From positions 1 to 64,000 of the forward strand of contig URKJ01000026.1 in the NCBI GenBank assembly GCA_900548385.1: DNA of 64,000 nt, read 5' to 3'. The translations under genes were made by a program, and so were the position numbers. Positions 23,588 to 33,118 of this stretch are shown one piece after another. Every line of letters starts with the position of its first letter. Within the stretch, counting starts at the first letter, position 1. Source of the stretch: an uncultured bacterium (GTDB lineage: Bacteria; Verrucomicrobiota; Lentisphaeria; Victivallales; UBA1829). The notes beneath the pieces are model-generated. The model had not been told where the DNA came from and did not search any database. It saw nothing but the letters and a program-made list of their open reading frames with translations.

Positions 23588-26284
23588 TTACACCTGTTCC
23601 GGTGCGGGCGGATTGGTTTCTTGCGTTTCCGCCGTCGTTTCCGTTGCCACAACGGGTTCTTCAGCGGGAACCGGCTTTTTCTGTCCCTCGATCTCAATCA
23701 GGCGCGCTACGCCGGTGATCCGGTCGCCTTTGCGCAGTTCCATGATCTTGACACCTTTGGAGGCTCGGCCGACGATCCGGATTTCATCCACGGAGATACG
23801 GACAACCTGTCCGCGTTCCGTTGTGATGATGAGTTCGTCACCATGCTGGACTTTGACTGCGGCGACAACCTCTTCACCATCACGGAGATTGAGGTTCTTC
23901 ACACCCTTTGCTCCGCGCCGGGTCAGGCGGTAATCTTCCACATAACTGCGTTTTCCCATGCCGCCGGAGGTGACGATGAGAATCTGCGGTCTGCCGGTAT
24001 CTTCCAGTGCGGTATCGTCGTTTTCATCACCGAGCTGTTCGTCGATTTCCTCGGCGGTATCTTCCGGTTCCATGATCTCTTCGACACCTTCGGGGAGAAC
24101 CGCGTTCCGGGGGTCTTCCGTGACTGTGCCATCGCCGGGAACGACTTCCATGCTGACGATCCGGTCGCCTTCCAGTTTGAATTTGATACCGGTTACGCCG
24201 CGTGCGGTTCTTCCCATTGCGCGGACATCGCTGCTCTTGAAGCGGCATGCCATACCCTTTGCGGTGGAGAGGATGATCTCATCGCCCGGTTCCACGAGGC
24301 CGGCACCGATCAGATCGTCACCCTCTTCAATCGTAAGCGCACGGATGCCGATCTTGCGCAGATGGCGGAACTGGCTAAGCGGAGTCTTCTTGATGACACC
24401 GCACCGGGTCGCCATTGCGATGCAGAGCTCTTCGTTTTCTTCGAACATTTTCTTTTTGACCGTGAGCATGGTACGGATCTGTTCGTTCGGTTCCAGCTTG
24501 ATCAGGTTGACGATCGCTTTGCCTTTGCCGGTTCTTGCGCCTTCGGGGATCTCATAGACGTTCAGCCAGTGCATGACGCCGCGGTTCGTGAAGAAGAGGA
24601 TCAGGTCGTGGCTGTCCGCATTGAACAGGTGTTCCACATGGTCCTCCTCCTTGGTCTCCATGCCGATGATGCCGACTCCGCCGCGATGCTGGGTCTGATA
24701 GGTGTCCGCCGGAACGCGTTTGATGTATCCGGTGTTGGAGACCGTAATGACGCAGGAGTGACGCGGGATAAGGTCGGCAACGTCAATATCGCCCTCGTCG
24801 AACGTGATTTCGGTGCGCCGGGGATCGGCGTATTTGTCCTTGACTTCCTGAAGTTCCTGTTTGATGACGCCGAGGCGGAGGTCGCGGGACGCCAGAAGAC
24901 TGCGGAGATAATCCGCAAGTTTCATTTTTTCGTTGTATTCATTTTCGAGGTCCTCAATCGCCAGCCCGGTCAGCTGATAGAGTCGCATATTGAGGATTTC
25001 CGTAACCTGAATCTTGGTGAATCCGTATTTTGCGACCAGTGCCTCCTGGGCTTCCTGACGGGTCCGGGAGGAGCGGATGATGCGGACGACATCGTCCAGA
25101 TTGCGCACCGCGAGCAGCAGACCTTCCAGAATATGGATCCGTGCTTCGACTTTTCCAAGTTCAAACCGGGTTCTGCGGGTGACGACTTCCAGACGGTGGT
25201 CGATATAGCGCTGGAGGATCTGAAGCAGATTCAGGGTCCGCGGACGGTTCATGTCGACGACGAGCATATTGCAGCCGATCGCGTCTTCCATCTGCGTGTG
25301 GGCGTAAAGCTGATTGAGAACGACGGAACCCATTGCGCCGCGTTTGATGTCGATGACGATCCGGATGCCGACTTTATGGCTGGTTTCGTCGCGCAGGCCG
25401 GAAATGCCGGTGATTTTCTTATCGCGGACGAGGTCGGCGATGCGTTTTACGAGCATTTCCTTGTTGACCGCATACGGGATTTCCGTGACGATGATCTGCT
25501 CCCCGCCGGTTTTGGTTTCGATGATCTCCGCTTTTGCGCGGACTTTGATAACACCATGGCCGGTAGTATAAAGGCTGCGGATCGGATCAATGCCGTGAAT
25601 GATTCCGGCTGTCGGAAAGTCGGGACCGGGAATGAATTTCATCAGGTCGGCGACGGTCGCGGTCGGATTGTCGAGCAGATGGAGCGTGCCGTTGATGACT
25701 TCACCGAGATTGTGCGGAGGGATATTGGTCGCCATTCCGACGCCGATACCGGTGCTGCCGTTGACGAGCAGGTTCGGGAATTTTGCCGGCAGCACTTCCG
25801 GTTCGCGTTCGCTTTCGTCGAAGTTCGGGATCATGTTGACGGTATCTTTGTCAAGGTCCGCGAGGAGTTCCTCCGCAAGACGCTCCATCCGGCATTCGGT
25901 GTAACGGGAAGCCGCGGCGGGGTCGCCGTCGATGGTTCCGAAATTACCCTGACCTTCGATCAGCGGGGCGCGCATGGAGAACGGCTGCGCAAGACGGACG
26001 AGCGCATCGTAAACTGCGGCATCGCCGTGCGGGTGATATTTACCCATGACTTCACCGACGACTCGCGCCGATTTGACGGTCGCATGTCCTTTGGAAAGCC
26101 CCAGCTGTTTCATTCCGTAGAGAATTCTGCGGTTTACGGGTTTGAGCCCGTCGCGGACATCCGGGATGGCCCGTCCGACATTGACACTCAGTGAATACTG
26201 CAGATACGCAGTATGCATAATATCCTCAATATGAACGGGATAATCCTTCATCGGAATGTTATTGACATCAGTTGCATCACTCAT
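23588..26284 (-). CDS. gyrA: DNA gyrase subunit A
   Basis: An 898-residue topoisomerase subunit that breaks and rejoins DNA. The winged-helix and tower domain holds catalytic Tyr128 (ASRYTE). The quinolone-resistance region reads GKYHPHGDAAVYD, so the residue equivalent to E. coli Ser83 is Ala89, while the Asp87 equivalent (Asp93) is kept. The C-terminal beta-pinwheel has the GyrA-box-like QHRGGVG and an acidic insertion (EEIMEPEDTAEEIDEQ onward). The chain ends in a Pro/Glu/Thr-rich tail. A near-consensus promoter lies upstream. Confidence 0.97.
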   Translation of the reverse strand: MSDATDVNNIPMKDYPVHIEDIMHTAYLQYSLSVNVGRAIPDVRDGLKPVNRRILYGMKQLGLSKGHATVKSARVVGEVMGKYHPHGDAAVYDALVRLAQPFSMRAPLIEGQGNFGTIDGDPAAASRYTECRMERLAEELLADLDKDTVNMIPNFDESEREPEVLPAKFPNLLVNGSTGIGVGMATNIPPHNLGEVINGTLHLLDNPTATVADLMKFIPGPDFPTAGIIHGIDPIRSLYTTGHGVIKVRAKAEIIETKTGGEQIIVTEIPYAVNKEMLVKRIADLVRDKKITGISGLRDETSHKVGIRIVIDIKRGAMGSVVLNQLYAHTQMEDAIGCNMLVVDMNRPRTLNLLQILQRYIDHRLEVVTRRTRFELGKVEARIHILEGLLLAVRNLDDVVRIIRSSRTRQEAQEALVAKYGFTKIQVTEILNMRLYQLTGLAIEDLENEYNEKMKLADYLRSLLASRDLRLGVIKQELQEVKDKYADPRRTEITFDEGDIDVADLIPRHSCVITVSNTGYIKRVPADTYQTQHRGGVGIIGMETKEEDHVEHLFNADSHDLILFFTNRGVMHWLNVYEIPEGARTGKGKAIVNLIKLEPNEQIRTMLTVKKKMFEENEELCIAMATRCGVIKKTPLSQFRHLRKIGIRALTIEEGDDLIGAGLVEPGDEIILSTAKGMACRFKSSDVRAMGRTARGVTGIKFKLEGDRIVSMEVVPGDGTVTEDPRNAVLPEGVEEIMEPEDTAEEIDEQLGDENDDTALEDTGRPQILIVTSGGMGKRSYVEDYRLTRRGAKGVKNLNLRDGEEVVAAVKVQHGDELIITTERGQVVRISVDEIRIVGRASKGVKIMELRKGDRITGVARLIEIEGQKKPVPAEEPVVATETTAETQETNPPAPEQV

Positions 26285-26313
26285 AAGCTAAAATCCCCAT
26301 TGTTTCGTATTGT

Positions 26314-26342
26314 ACTATACACCCTGAAAGGGGGTTCCGCAA
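26314..26342 (-). promoter_or_regulatory. Promoter of gyrA
   Basis: On the minus strand TTGCGG (26342-26337), a 17-bp spacer, then TATAGT (26319-26314). The leader to ATG 26284 is about 23 bases. The rest of 26285-26490 shows only a short GC hairpin followed by six T near 26373-26400. Confidence 0.6.
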
Positions 26343-26490
26343 CCTTCCGGGAGGAGAAAAACGGGTTATTTTCGCGGAAACAGGGAATCCCGCGTTTTTT
26401 CTCATGTTTTCATAAGGAGGGATCGGCCTGAACGCTCAAAAGGATGGAAGGAGTCCTGTCGGAGCTGATGGCGTGAGACAGGGGGCCGGA

Positions 26491-27054
26491 TTACGGGTTC
26501 TGTCGCAGATAGAGAAATTTTGCTCCGCCGAAATTGCGGATCGTTTCCAGCTTCCAGTGCGGCGGAGGCGGCTGGAGACCGCCGCGGTTTTCCGCCATTT
26601 CCCAGATGAGCAGCGCGTTGGCGGACCAACGGGAAAAATCGGGATCGGCAAGAAGCCGCGCCAGAAGTTCCGCGGATTCCGCATAGGGCGGATCCGCAAA
26701 GATCACATCCGGGCGGATATGTGTGGCGATGCGTTTGCAGCAGCCCGGAAGAGCACCGGAGAATATTTCAAATTCCGCTGTGCGGGCAATGATCTCCGCT
26801 TTCTCACAGTTGGCTTTGATTGCATTGCATGAGGATTTGGAGGCATCGACGAACAGCACAGAGGAAGCTCCGCGGCTGGCGGCTTCCAGTCCGAGCGCAC
26901 CCGTTCCGGCGAACAGGTCGGCGGCGGCAATGCCGTTCAGCGGGCCGAGGCTGGCGAAAAGTGCTTCCCGTGCCCGGACCGCTGTCGGTCTCGCGGTCTG
27001 CCCCGACGGTGCGCGCAGGGGCATTCCGCGCAATATTCCGGAAACGATTTCCAT
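26491..27054 (-). CDS. rsmD: 16S rRNA (guanine966-N2)-methyltransferase RsmD
   Basis: A 187-residue class-I methyltransferase. The N-terminus MEIVSGILRGMPLRAP and PTAVRAREALF are typical of RsmD, the SAM-binding motif is ADLFAGTGALGLEAASRG, and the catalytic motif is FADPPY (Asp121-Tyr124) for N2-methylation of guanine in 30S subunits. It begins 10 bp after guaA ends on the same strand and is likely co-transcribed with it. Confidence 0.93.
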   Translation of the reverse strand: MEIVSGILRGMPLRAPSGQTARPTAVRAREALFASLGPLNGIAAADLFAGTGALGLEAASRGASSVLFVDASKSSCNAIKANCEKAEIIARTAEFEIFSGALPGCCKRIATHIRPDVIFADPPYAESAELLARLLADPDFSRWSANALLIWEMAENRGGLQPPPPHWKLETIRNFGGAKFLYLRQNP

Positions 27055-27064
27055 CGTCAGAAAC

Positions 27065-28609
<1,545 letters not shown>

Positions 28610-28701
28610 TTGGTGTGTCTTTTCCATAAAAATAATGAAGTTCAAGTTATAAAAATATACCACAAAAAAAGCGGAATTGCAAAATATTTTCCGTGTTTTT
28701 C

Positions 28702-28729
28702 TTGATTATTTCCCTTTTGGCGGTATACT
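28702..28729 (+). promoter_or_regulatory. Promoter of the sensor/phosphatase gene
   Basis: TTGATT (28702-28707), a 16-bp spacer, then TATACT (28724-28729). The predicted leader is about 75 bases. Confidence 0.55.
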
Positions 28730-28810
28730 TTCCCTTATGAAGTGCGGGATGATTGCCTGCTTTTATGGAAAACGGATTGTCGTACAGTGTTTTAATTCGG
28801 AAAGAGGGGT

Positions 28811-30742
28811 ATGCGTTCGATACGGGGAAAAATTCTGATCATTGTGATCTCGTTTCTGCTGATCCTGTGTACCGCGTTCAGTGTTTACTCCCTGATCACG
28901 ACCGCCAATTACAAACGTCTGCGGATCGAAGCTCTTGTTTCGCGGGTTCAGTTTGAAAGCGAGCGCCTAAACGGTTCCATTTCGGTGATGGAGCAGGATG
29001 CCGCGGGGCTCGCCAATGCGGGGCGCGCCTATTATTCGTATGCGCGCCACAATGATATGCACGGCAGGAAGCTGCTGCAGGAGATCATGCCGAACTTCGT
29101 TCAGGCGGCGGGCGGCGGCATCTGGTACGAACCGTTCCTGTTCAATCCGCTCAAACGGCGCGTCAGTTTCTATATGTATTATTCGCCGAACCGCGAACTG
29201 GTCTATGACCCGGTCATGAATCTGGAGGGGTATGATTACCACAATCAGCTCTGGTATCGTCTCGGCAAAAACTCGGCGCTCCGTCGTTACCGGCTCCAAT
29301 GGTCTCCGCCGTATTATGATTCCGAGGGATCAAAAGCGCTGATGATTACGGTTTCCGCTCCGATTTACAGCGAAGACAATGTGTTTATCGGGCTCGCCAC
29401 GCTGGATTGGAAAGTTCAGAGCGTGATCAGCGAACTTGGAAAGATCCGTCCGACGCCTCATTCGTTTGTGCTTTTGTGCGATCCGGCAGCCAACTGTATT
29501 CTTGCCAACACGTTTCCGCGCGGGAGCGGTGACAGCATGGTGGGGCGTCCGCTGGATGTGATCCCGTGGTACTCCAGCATTGCGAATGCTTCCAGACTGG
29601 AAGTCACGGAAACGCATTTCCGGATCAACGGAGCGGAGTTTTACGCATTCGCCCGCAAACTCAATAACGGAATGCTGCTTTCCGTGCAGGTCCCGGCGTC
29701 CGAAATTTTTTCGCTGATCGAACTCAGCAACCGGATCTTCATCTCTCTGTTCGTTCTCTTTTCGCTGATGATGCTTTACGGAGCCTACTATATGGTGTCG
29801 CGGTTTGTCAATACGCCGATCAAAAAGCTGATTCGCGAGGTGGTCCGGCTGGGACAAGGCAATCTGGATGCGAAAGTTTCCGAAGAGCGGCAGGACGAGA
29901 TCGGGCTTCTTGCGAAGACGTTCAACAAGATGGCGGACAATCTCAAGGAATATATTGCGCGCTACACCCGCGAAACCGCCGAGCGCCAGAGGATCATGAG
30001 CGAGCTGGAACTGGCGTCGCAGATTCAGCATAATATTCTTCCCCGCACGTTTCCGCCGTTCCCGGAACTGCTGGGAGCGTTTGACATCTGTGCGGAAACC
30101 CATGCCGCAAAAGAGGTCGGCGGAGACTTCTATGATTTTTTCCGGATCGGCAGCGACAAAGTCGCTTTTCTGATCGCCGATGTTTCCGGCAAGGGGATTC
30201 CCGCCGCGCTGTTTATGATGCGGGCACGCACGATTCTCAAAAATTACGCGATGAGCGGGTGCGGACCGCATGAGATTATGACGCTTTCCAACGACCGCCT
30301 TTGCGAACATAACGACGCCTGCATGTTCGTGACGCTCTTTTTCGCTGTTTACGATCTCAGAAACGGCGTTCTGGAGTATGTAAACGGCGGACATAATCCG
30401 CCGTTTATCCGCCGGAACCGGGAACACTATGATTACCTGCCTGTCGATCCCGGTTTCGCCTTGGGAGTCATGCCCGGCAAGGAGTTCCGCACACAGCGGA
30501 TCAAACTTTCCCGCGGCGACCGTATTTTTTGCTATACGGATGGCGTGACCGAGGCGGTCAACGGCAGTCATGAGCTGTTCGGCGAAAAACGTCTGCTGGA
30601 AACGCTCAATTCCGCGGACTTCGTTCTGAAACCGCTCCATGACAAACTGCATGTGATGATGGGACGTCTGGATACGTTTACGGAAGGCGTTCCGCAGGCG
30701 GATGACATCACGATGCTGATCTTTGAAGCCAGAGTTCTTTAA
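28811..30742 (+). CDS. Membrane sensor with HAMP and SpoIIE-type Ser/Thr phosphatase domains
   Basis: A 643-residue signalling protein. One transmembrane helix (residues 7-28) leads to a large extracytoplasmic domain resembling a double Cache sensor (YYSPNRELVYDPV, QLWYRL, SAPIYSEDNVFIGLATLDW). A second helix (about 307-328) is followed by HAMP, a short coiled coil and a C-terminal SpoIIE/PP2C phosphatase. Metal-binding motifs GGDFYDFF, ADVSGKGIPAAL, NGGHNPPF, YTDGVTEA and ADDITML are intact. Such proteins usually dephosphorylate anti-sigma-factor antagonists. None is adjacent, so the target is unknown. AGAGGGG precedes ATG 28811. Confidence 0.92.
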   Translation: MRSIRGKILIIVISFLLILCTAFSVYSLITTANYKRLRIEALVSRVQFESERLNGSISVMEQDAAGLANAGRAYYSYARHNDMHGRKLLQEIMPNFVQAAGGGIWYEPFLFNPLKRRVSFYMYYSPNRELVYDPVMNLEGYDYHNQLWYRLGKNSALRRYRLQWSPPYYDSEGSKALMITVSAPIYSEDNVFIGLATLDWKVQSVISELGKIRPTPHSFVLLCDPAANCILANTFPRGSGDSMVGRPLDVIPWYSSIANASRLEVTETHFRINGAEFYAFARKLNNGMLLSVQVPASEIFSLIELSNRIFISLFVLFSLMMLYGAYYMVSRFVNTPIKKLIREVVRLGQGNLDAKVSEERQDEIGLLAKTFNKMADNLKEYIARYTRETAERQRIMSELELASQIQHNILPRTFPPFPELLGAFDICAETHAAKEVGGDFYDFFRIGSDKVAFLIADVSGKGIPAALFMMRARTILKNYAMSGCGPHEIMTLSNDRLCEHNDACMFVTLFFAVYDLRNGVLEYVNGGHNPPFIRRNREHYDYLPVDPGFALGVMPGKEFRTQRIKLSRGDRIFCYTDGVTEAVNGSHELFGEKRLLETLNSADFVLKPLHDKLHVMMGRLDTFTEGVPQADDITMLIFEARVL

Positions 30743-30782
30743 AATAAACCAATAAACCAACGACATTCATGAGGAGTTTGCA

Positions 30783-32981
30783 ATGCTGTTTCCATATCCG
30801 CAATCGGTAGAACTGAAAACCGGGATCCGGGGAGGGACTGTCCGCAGGGAGTCCGCGCCCGGGCTGGTTCGCCCGGATGAGTATGAGATCGTGATGAAGG
30901 AGGATGAAACGCTGATCCGCAGTGCTTCCGCTTCCGGTTTTTTCTATGCGGAAAAAACTCTGAAAAATCTGCCCGCCGGTCAAATCGGCAGAATTCATGA
31001 CTGGGCGGATGTCCCGCTCCGCATTCAGATGATCGACTTGAAACGGATTGACTGGAATTTTGATTATCTGCTGAGTCTGTTTCCGCTGTTTGCCGAGTTC
31101 AAGATCAATGCGTGTTTGATCGAATATGAAGACAAGTTTCCGTACCGTTTTACGGATCGGATCGCTGTACCCGCCGCGTTCACCAGGGAACAGCTGCTGG
31201 AGCTCAAACGGGTTGCAAAGGAAAATCATGTGGAACTGATTCCGCTTGTGCAGTGCTTCAGTCATTGGGAATACATTCTGAAACACGATGCGTTTGCGGG
31301 AATCCGCGAGGATCAGGTTAATGTCTCGCAGGGCTGTCCGCTGAATCCGGGAACGTTCGAAGTGTTCCGTTCTATGCTTGGCGAAATTCTGGAACTGCAC
31401 GACGACTGCCGGTTCGTTCATATCGGCGGCGATGAAGCCCGCCTGCTCGGCCATTGTCCGGAGTGTGCGGAAAAAGTGCGCAGGGAAGGTGTGGAAAAGC
31501 TGTACGGCGATTACTTGGAACGCGCGATCGACGAGGTCAACGCACATGGCAGGACACCACTGTTCTGGGCGGATTTTTTCTGGCATCATGAAGCGCCGCT
31601 GATCCGCGGAAACTGCATTGCCGTGGACTGGGAATATGCGCCGCGTGCATTCCGTTCGGATAAAACGTATATCGGTATTGACACTCTGGAGTATGGCGGT
31701 GCCCGGAACCCGCGTTATGCGCCGTATCTGAAACCGTCGGATGCCGACCGGACCATTTTTGCGTTTCCGCATCTGCTGTGGCTGCGGGATCACGGATACC
31801 GTGCATTCGGTGCGGGCTATGTGAACTCCTCGGAAAATATTCTGGCTCATGCGGTCGCCGCCGCAGAAGAGAAATGCCCGGCGGTATTGGCGACCTACTG
31901 GGCGTCGTTTGCGAGCCTGACGCCGCCGACGGCGCTCTATCCCTGGCGCATTTGCGGGATCGCGCGTCTCGGCGCCGCCGCGTGGAACAGCCGTTACGAG
32001 CAGGAAAATCAGATGACATTCCACCGCCGTCTTGCGGAAAAAATGGGCGAGCCGGCGGAGATGGAGGTCATGTACCGTCAGATGGATAATCAGGGAACGA
32101 TGATCGCGCCGATGCGTTACCGGACAGCTCCCGTCGCCGCCGGTGGACGCTATGCGTTTCTCGGCAGGAAAGCGCAGTTTGACTATCAGATGCAGAAGCT
32201 GTTCGGAGACCGTCCGCTTCTGCCGGAATCCGCATATGAGATGCTGCCGCTCGGTTCCGCGAAAAATTCCACTCTCAACTTTGAGATCGGAAATGAGGAA
32301 TGCAAGTTTACGATCGGGCGTCTGAATTTCATGCCGCAGGGACGCTTCATCTGTTCCGGTTCCCCGTTTCTGCTGGAGGACGGCGTTGCGGTATACGGCA
32401 GTTTCCCCGGACAGACGACTCCGGCGGGGATCGTTCTGGAAGTGAAAGAGAAGAAGCATCCGGATTTTATTTCCGTGATTCAGTCGCTTGTCGGTTCCGC
32501 AGCGGAAAACCGGACGCTTGGCGTCTGCATCCTGCATTACCGGGATGGTTCAGAGAGTGTTCCGTTGGTCATGCACCGGAATCTCGGCAACTGGTGGGCG
32601 ATCGAAAACGAAGGGGAACTGCAGATCGCGTTTTCCAATATTGAATATCTGGATGAACCGCCCCGGACCCGGCTTGGACTTCACTGCTGGAATTGCGTCA
32701 ATCCCCATCCGGAACGGGAGCTGCTGCGGATCGAATTCAAAATGACGGACAGCGCGGTTGTCGCTCTGGCGGCGGTCACGCTTCAGGAGAACGCCGCGGG
32801 TTCCATTCCGGAAGCGGTTGCCGAACTTGCCGCGAAGAGCGAGGAGCTGGAACAGCTTGCCGGGGAATTCCGGAACGAGATCGCACAATATGTCGGTCCC
32901 GGTTCGATCGGAGAGTTGGAGACGATGGCGTTTTCCTCTCAGCGTACTTATCTGGAGTCGATGAAACGGTTTCTTTCCTGA
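30783..32981 (+). CDS. GH20-like beta-N-acetylhexosaminidase
   Basis: A 732-residue enzyme whose barrel shows the GH20 catalytic pair in FVHIGGDEARLLGHCPEC (Asp217-Glu218), the substrate-assisted mechanism for N-acetylhexosamines. A short GH20b-like N-terminal domain (SASASGFFYAEKTL) precedes it. About 300 C-terminal residues form an added, partly beta-rich region ending in a helical segment. No signal peptide is seen, so a cytoplasmic role on imported oligosaccharides is likely. It starts 40 bp after the phosphatase gene with GAGGAG upstream, and the two may be co-transcribed. Confidence 0.85.
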   Translation: MLFPYPQSVELKTGIRGGTVRRESAPGLVRPDEYEIVMKEDETLIRSASASGFFYAEKTLKNLPAGQIGRIHDWADVPLRIQMIDLKRIDWNFDYLLSLFPLFAEFKINACLIEYEDKFPYRFTDRIAVPAAFTREQLLELKRVAKENHVELIPLVQCFSHWEYILKHDAFAGIREDQVNVSQGCPLNPGTFEVFRSMLGEILELHDDCRFVHIGGDEARLLGHCPECAEKVRREGVEKLYGDYLERAIDEVNAHGRTPLFWADFFWHHEAPLIRGNCIAVDWEYAPRAFRSDKTYIGIDTLEYGGARNPRYAPYLKPSDADRTIFAFPHLLWLRDHGYRAFGAGYVNSSENILAHAVAAAEEKCPAVLATYWASFASLTPPTALYPWRICGIARLGAAAWNSRYEQENQMTFHRRLAEKMGEPAEMEVMYRQMDNQGTMIAPMRYRTAPVAAGGRYAFLGRKAQFDYQMQKLFGDRPLLPESAYEMLPLGSAKNSTLNFEIGNEECKFTIGRLNFMPQGRFICSGSPFLLEDGVAVYGSFPGQTTPAGIVLEVKEKKHPDFISVIQSLVGSAAENRTLGVCILHYRDGSESVPLVMHRNLGNWWAIENEGELQIAFSNIEYLDEPPRTRLGLHCWNCVNPHPERELLRIEFKMTDSAVVALAAVTLQENAAGSIPEAVAELAAKSEELEQLAGEFRNEIAQYVGPGSIGELETMAFSSQRTYLESMKRFLS

Positions 32982-33019
32982 GACAAAGCGCGCGGTATGA
33001 AGAAAAGCCGCTATTTCAT

Positions 33020-33058
33020 GCGGAATCCCGTCAAATTACCCGTTTGACGGGATTCCGC
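33020..33058 (+). terminator. Stem-loop after the GH20-like gene
   Basis: A perfect 16-bp inverted repeat (33020-33035 with 33043-33058, core GGAATCCCGTCAAA) lies 38 bp after the stop. The T tract is weak, but the stem is very stable. Confidence 0.65.
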
Positions 33059-33060
33059 GT

Positions 33061-33089
33061 TTGCAACCGGGCTGTTTGATTGGTATGGT
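33061..33089 (+). promoter_or_regulatory. Promoter of the GH95-like gene
   Basis: TTGCAA (33061-33066), a 17-bp spacer, then TATGGT (33084-33089), about 30 bases before ATG 33119. Confidence 0.5.
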
Positions 33090-33118
33090 ATTCCATCATC
33101 AACAAAGGAGCTTTGTGT

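Noticed and set aside
23549..26194. An 881-codon open frame on the plus strand opposite gyrA
   Set aside because: It is a mirror of gyrA codon usage (many Asp/Phe/His runs), has no ribosome-binding site and no recognisable domain. gyrA is unmistakable on the other strand.
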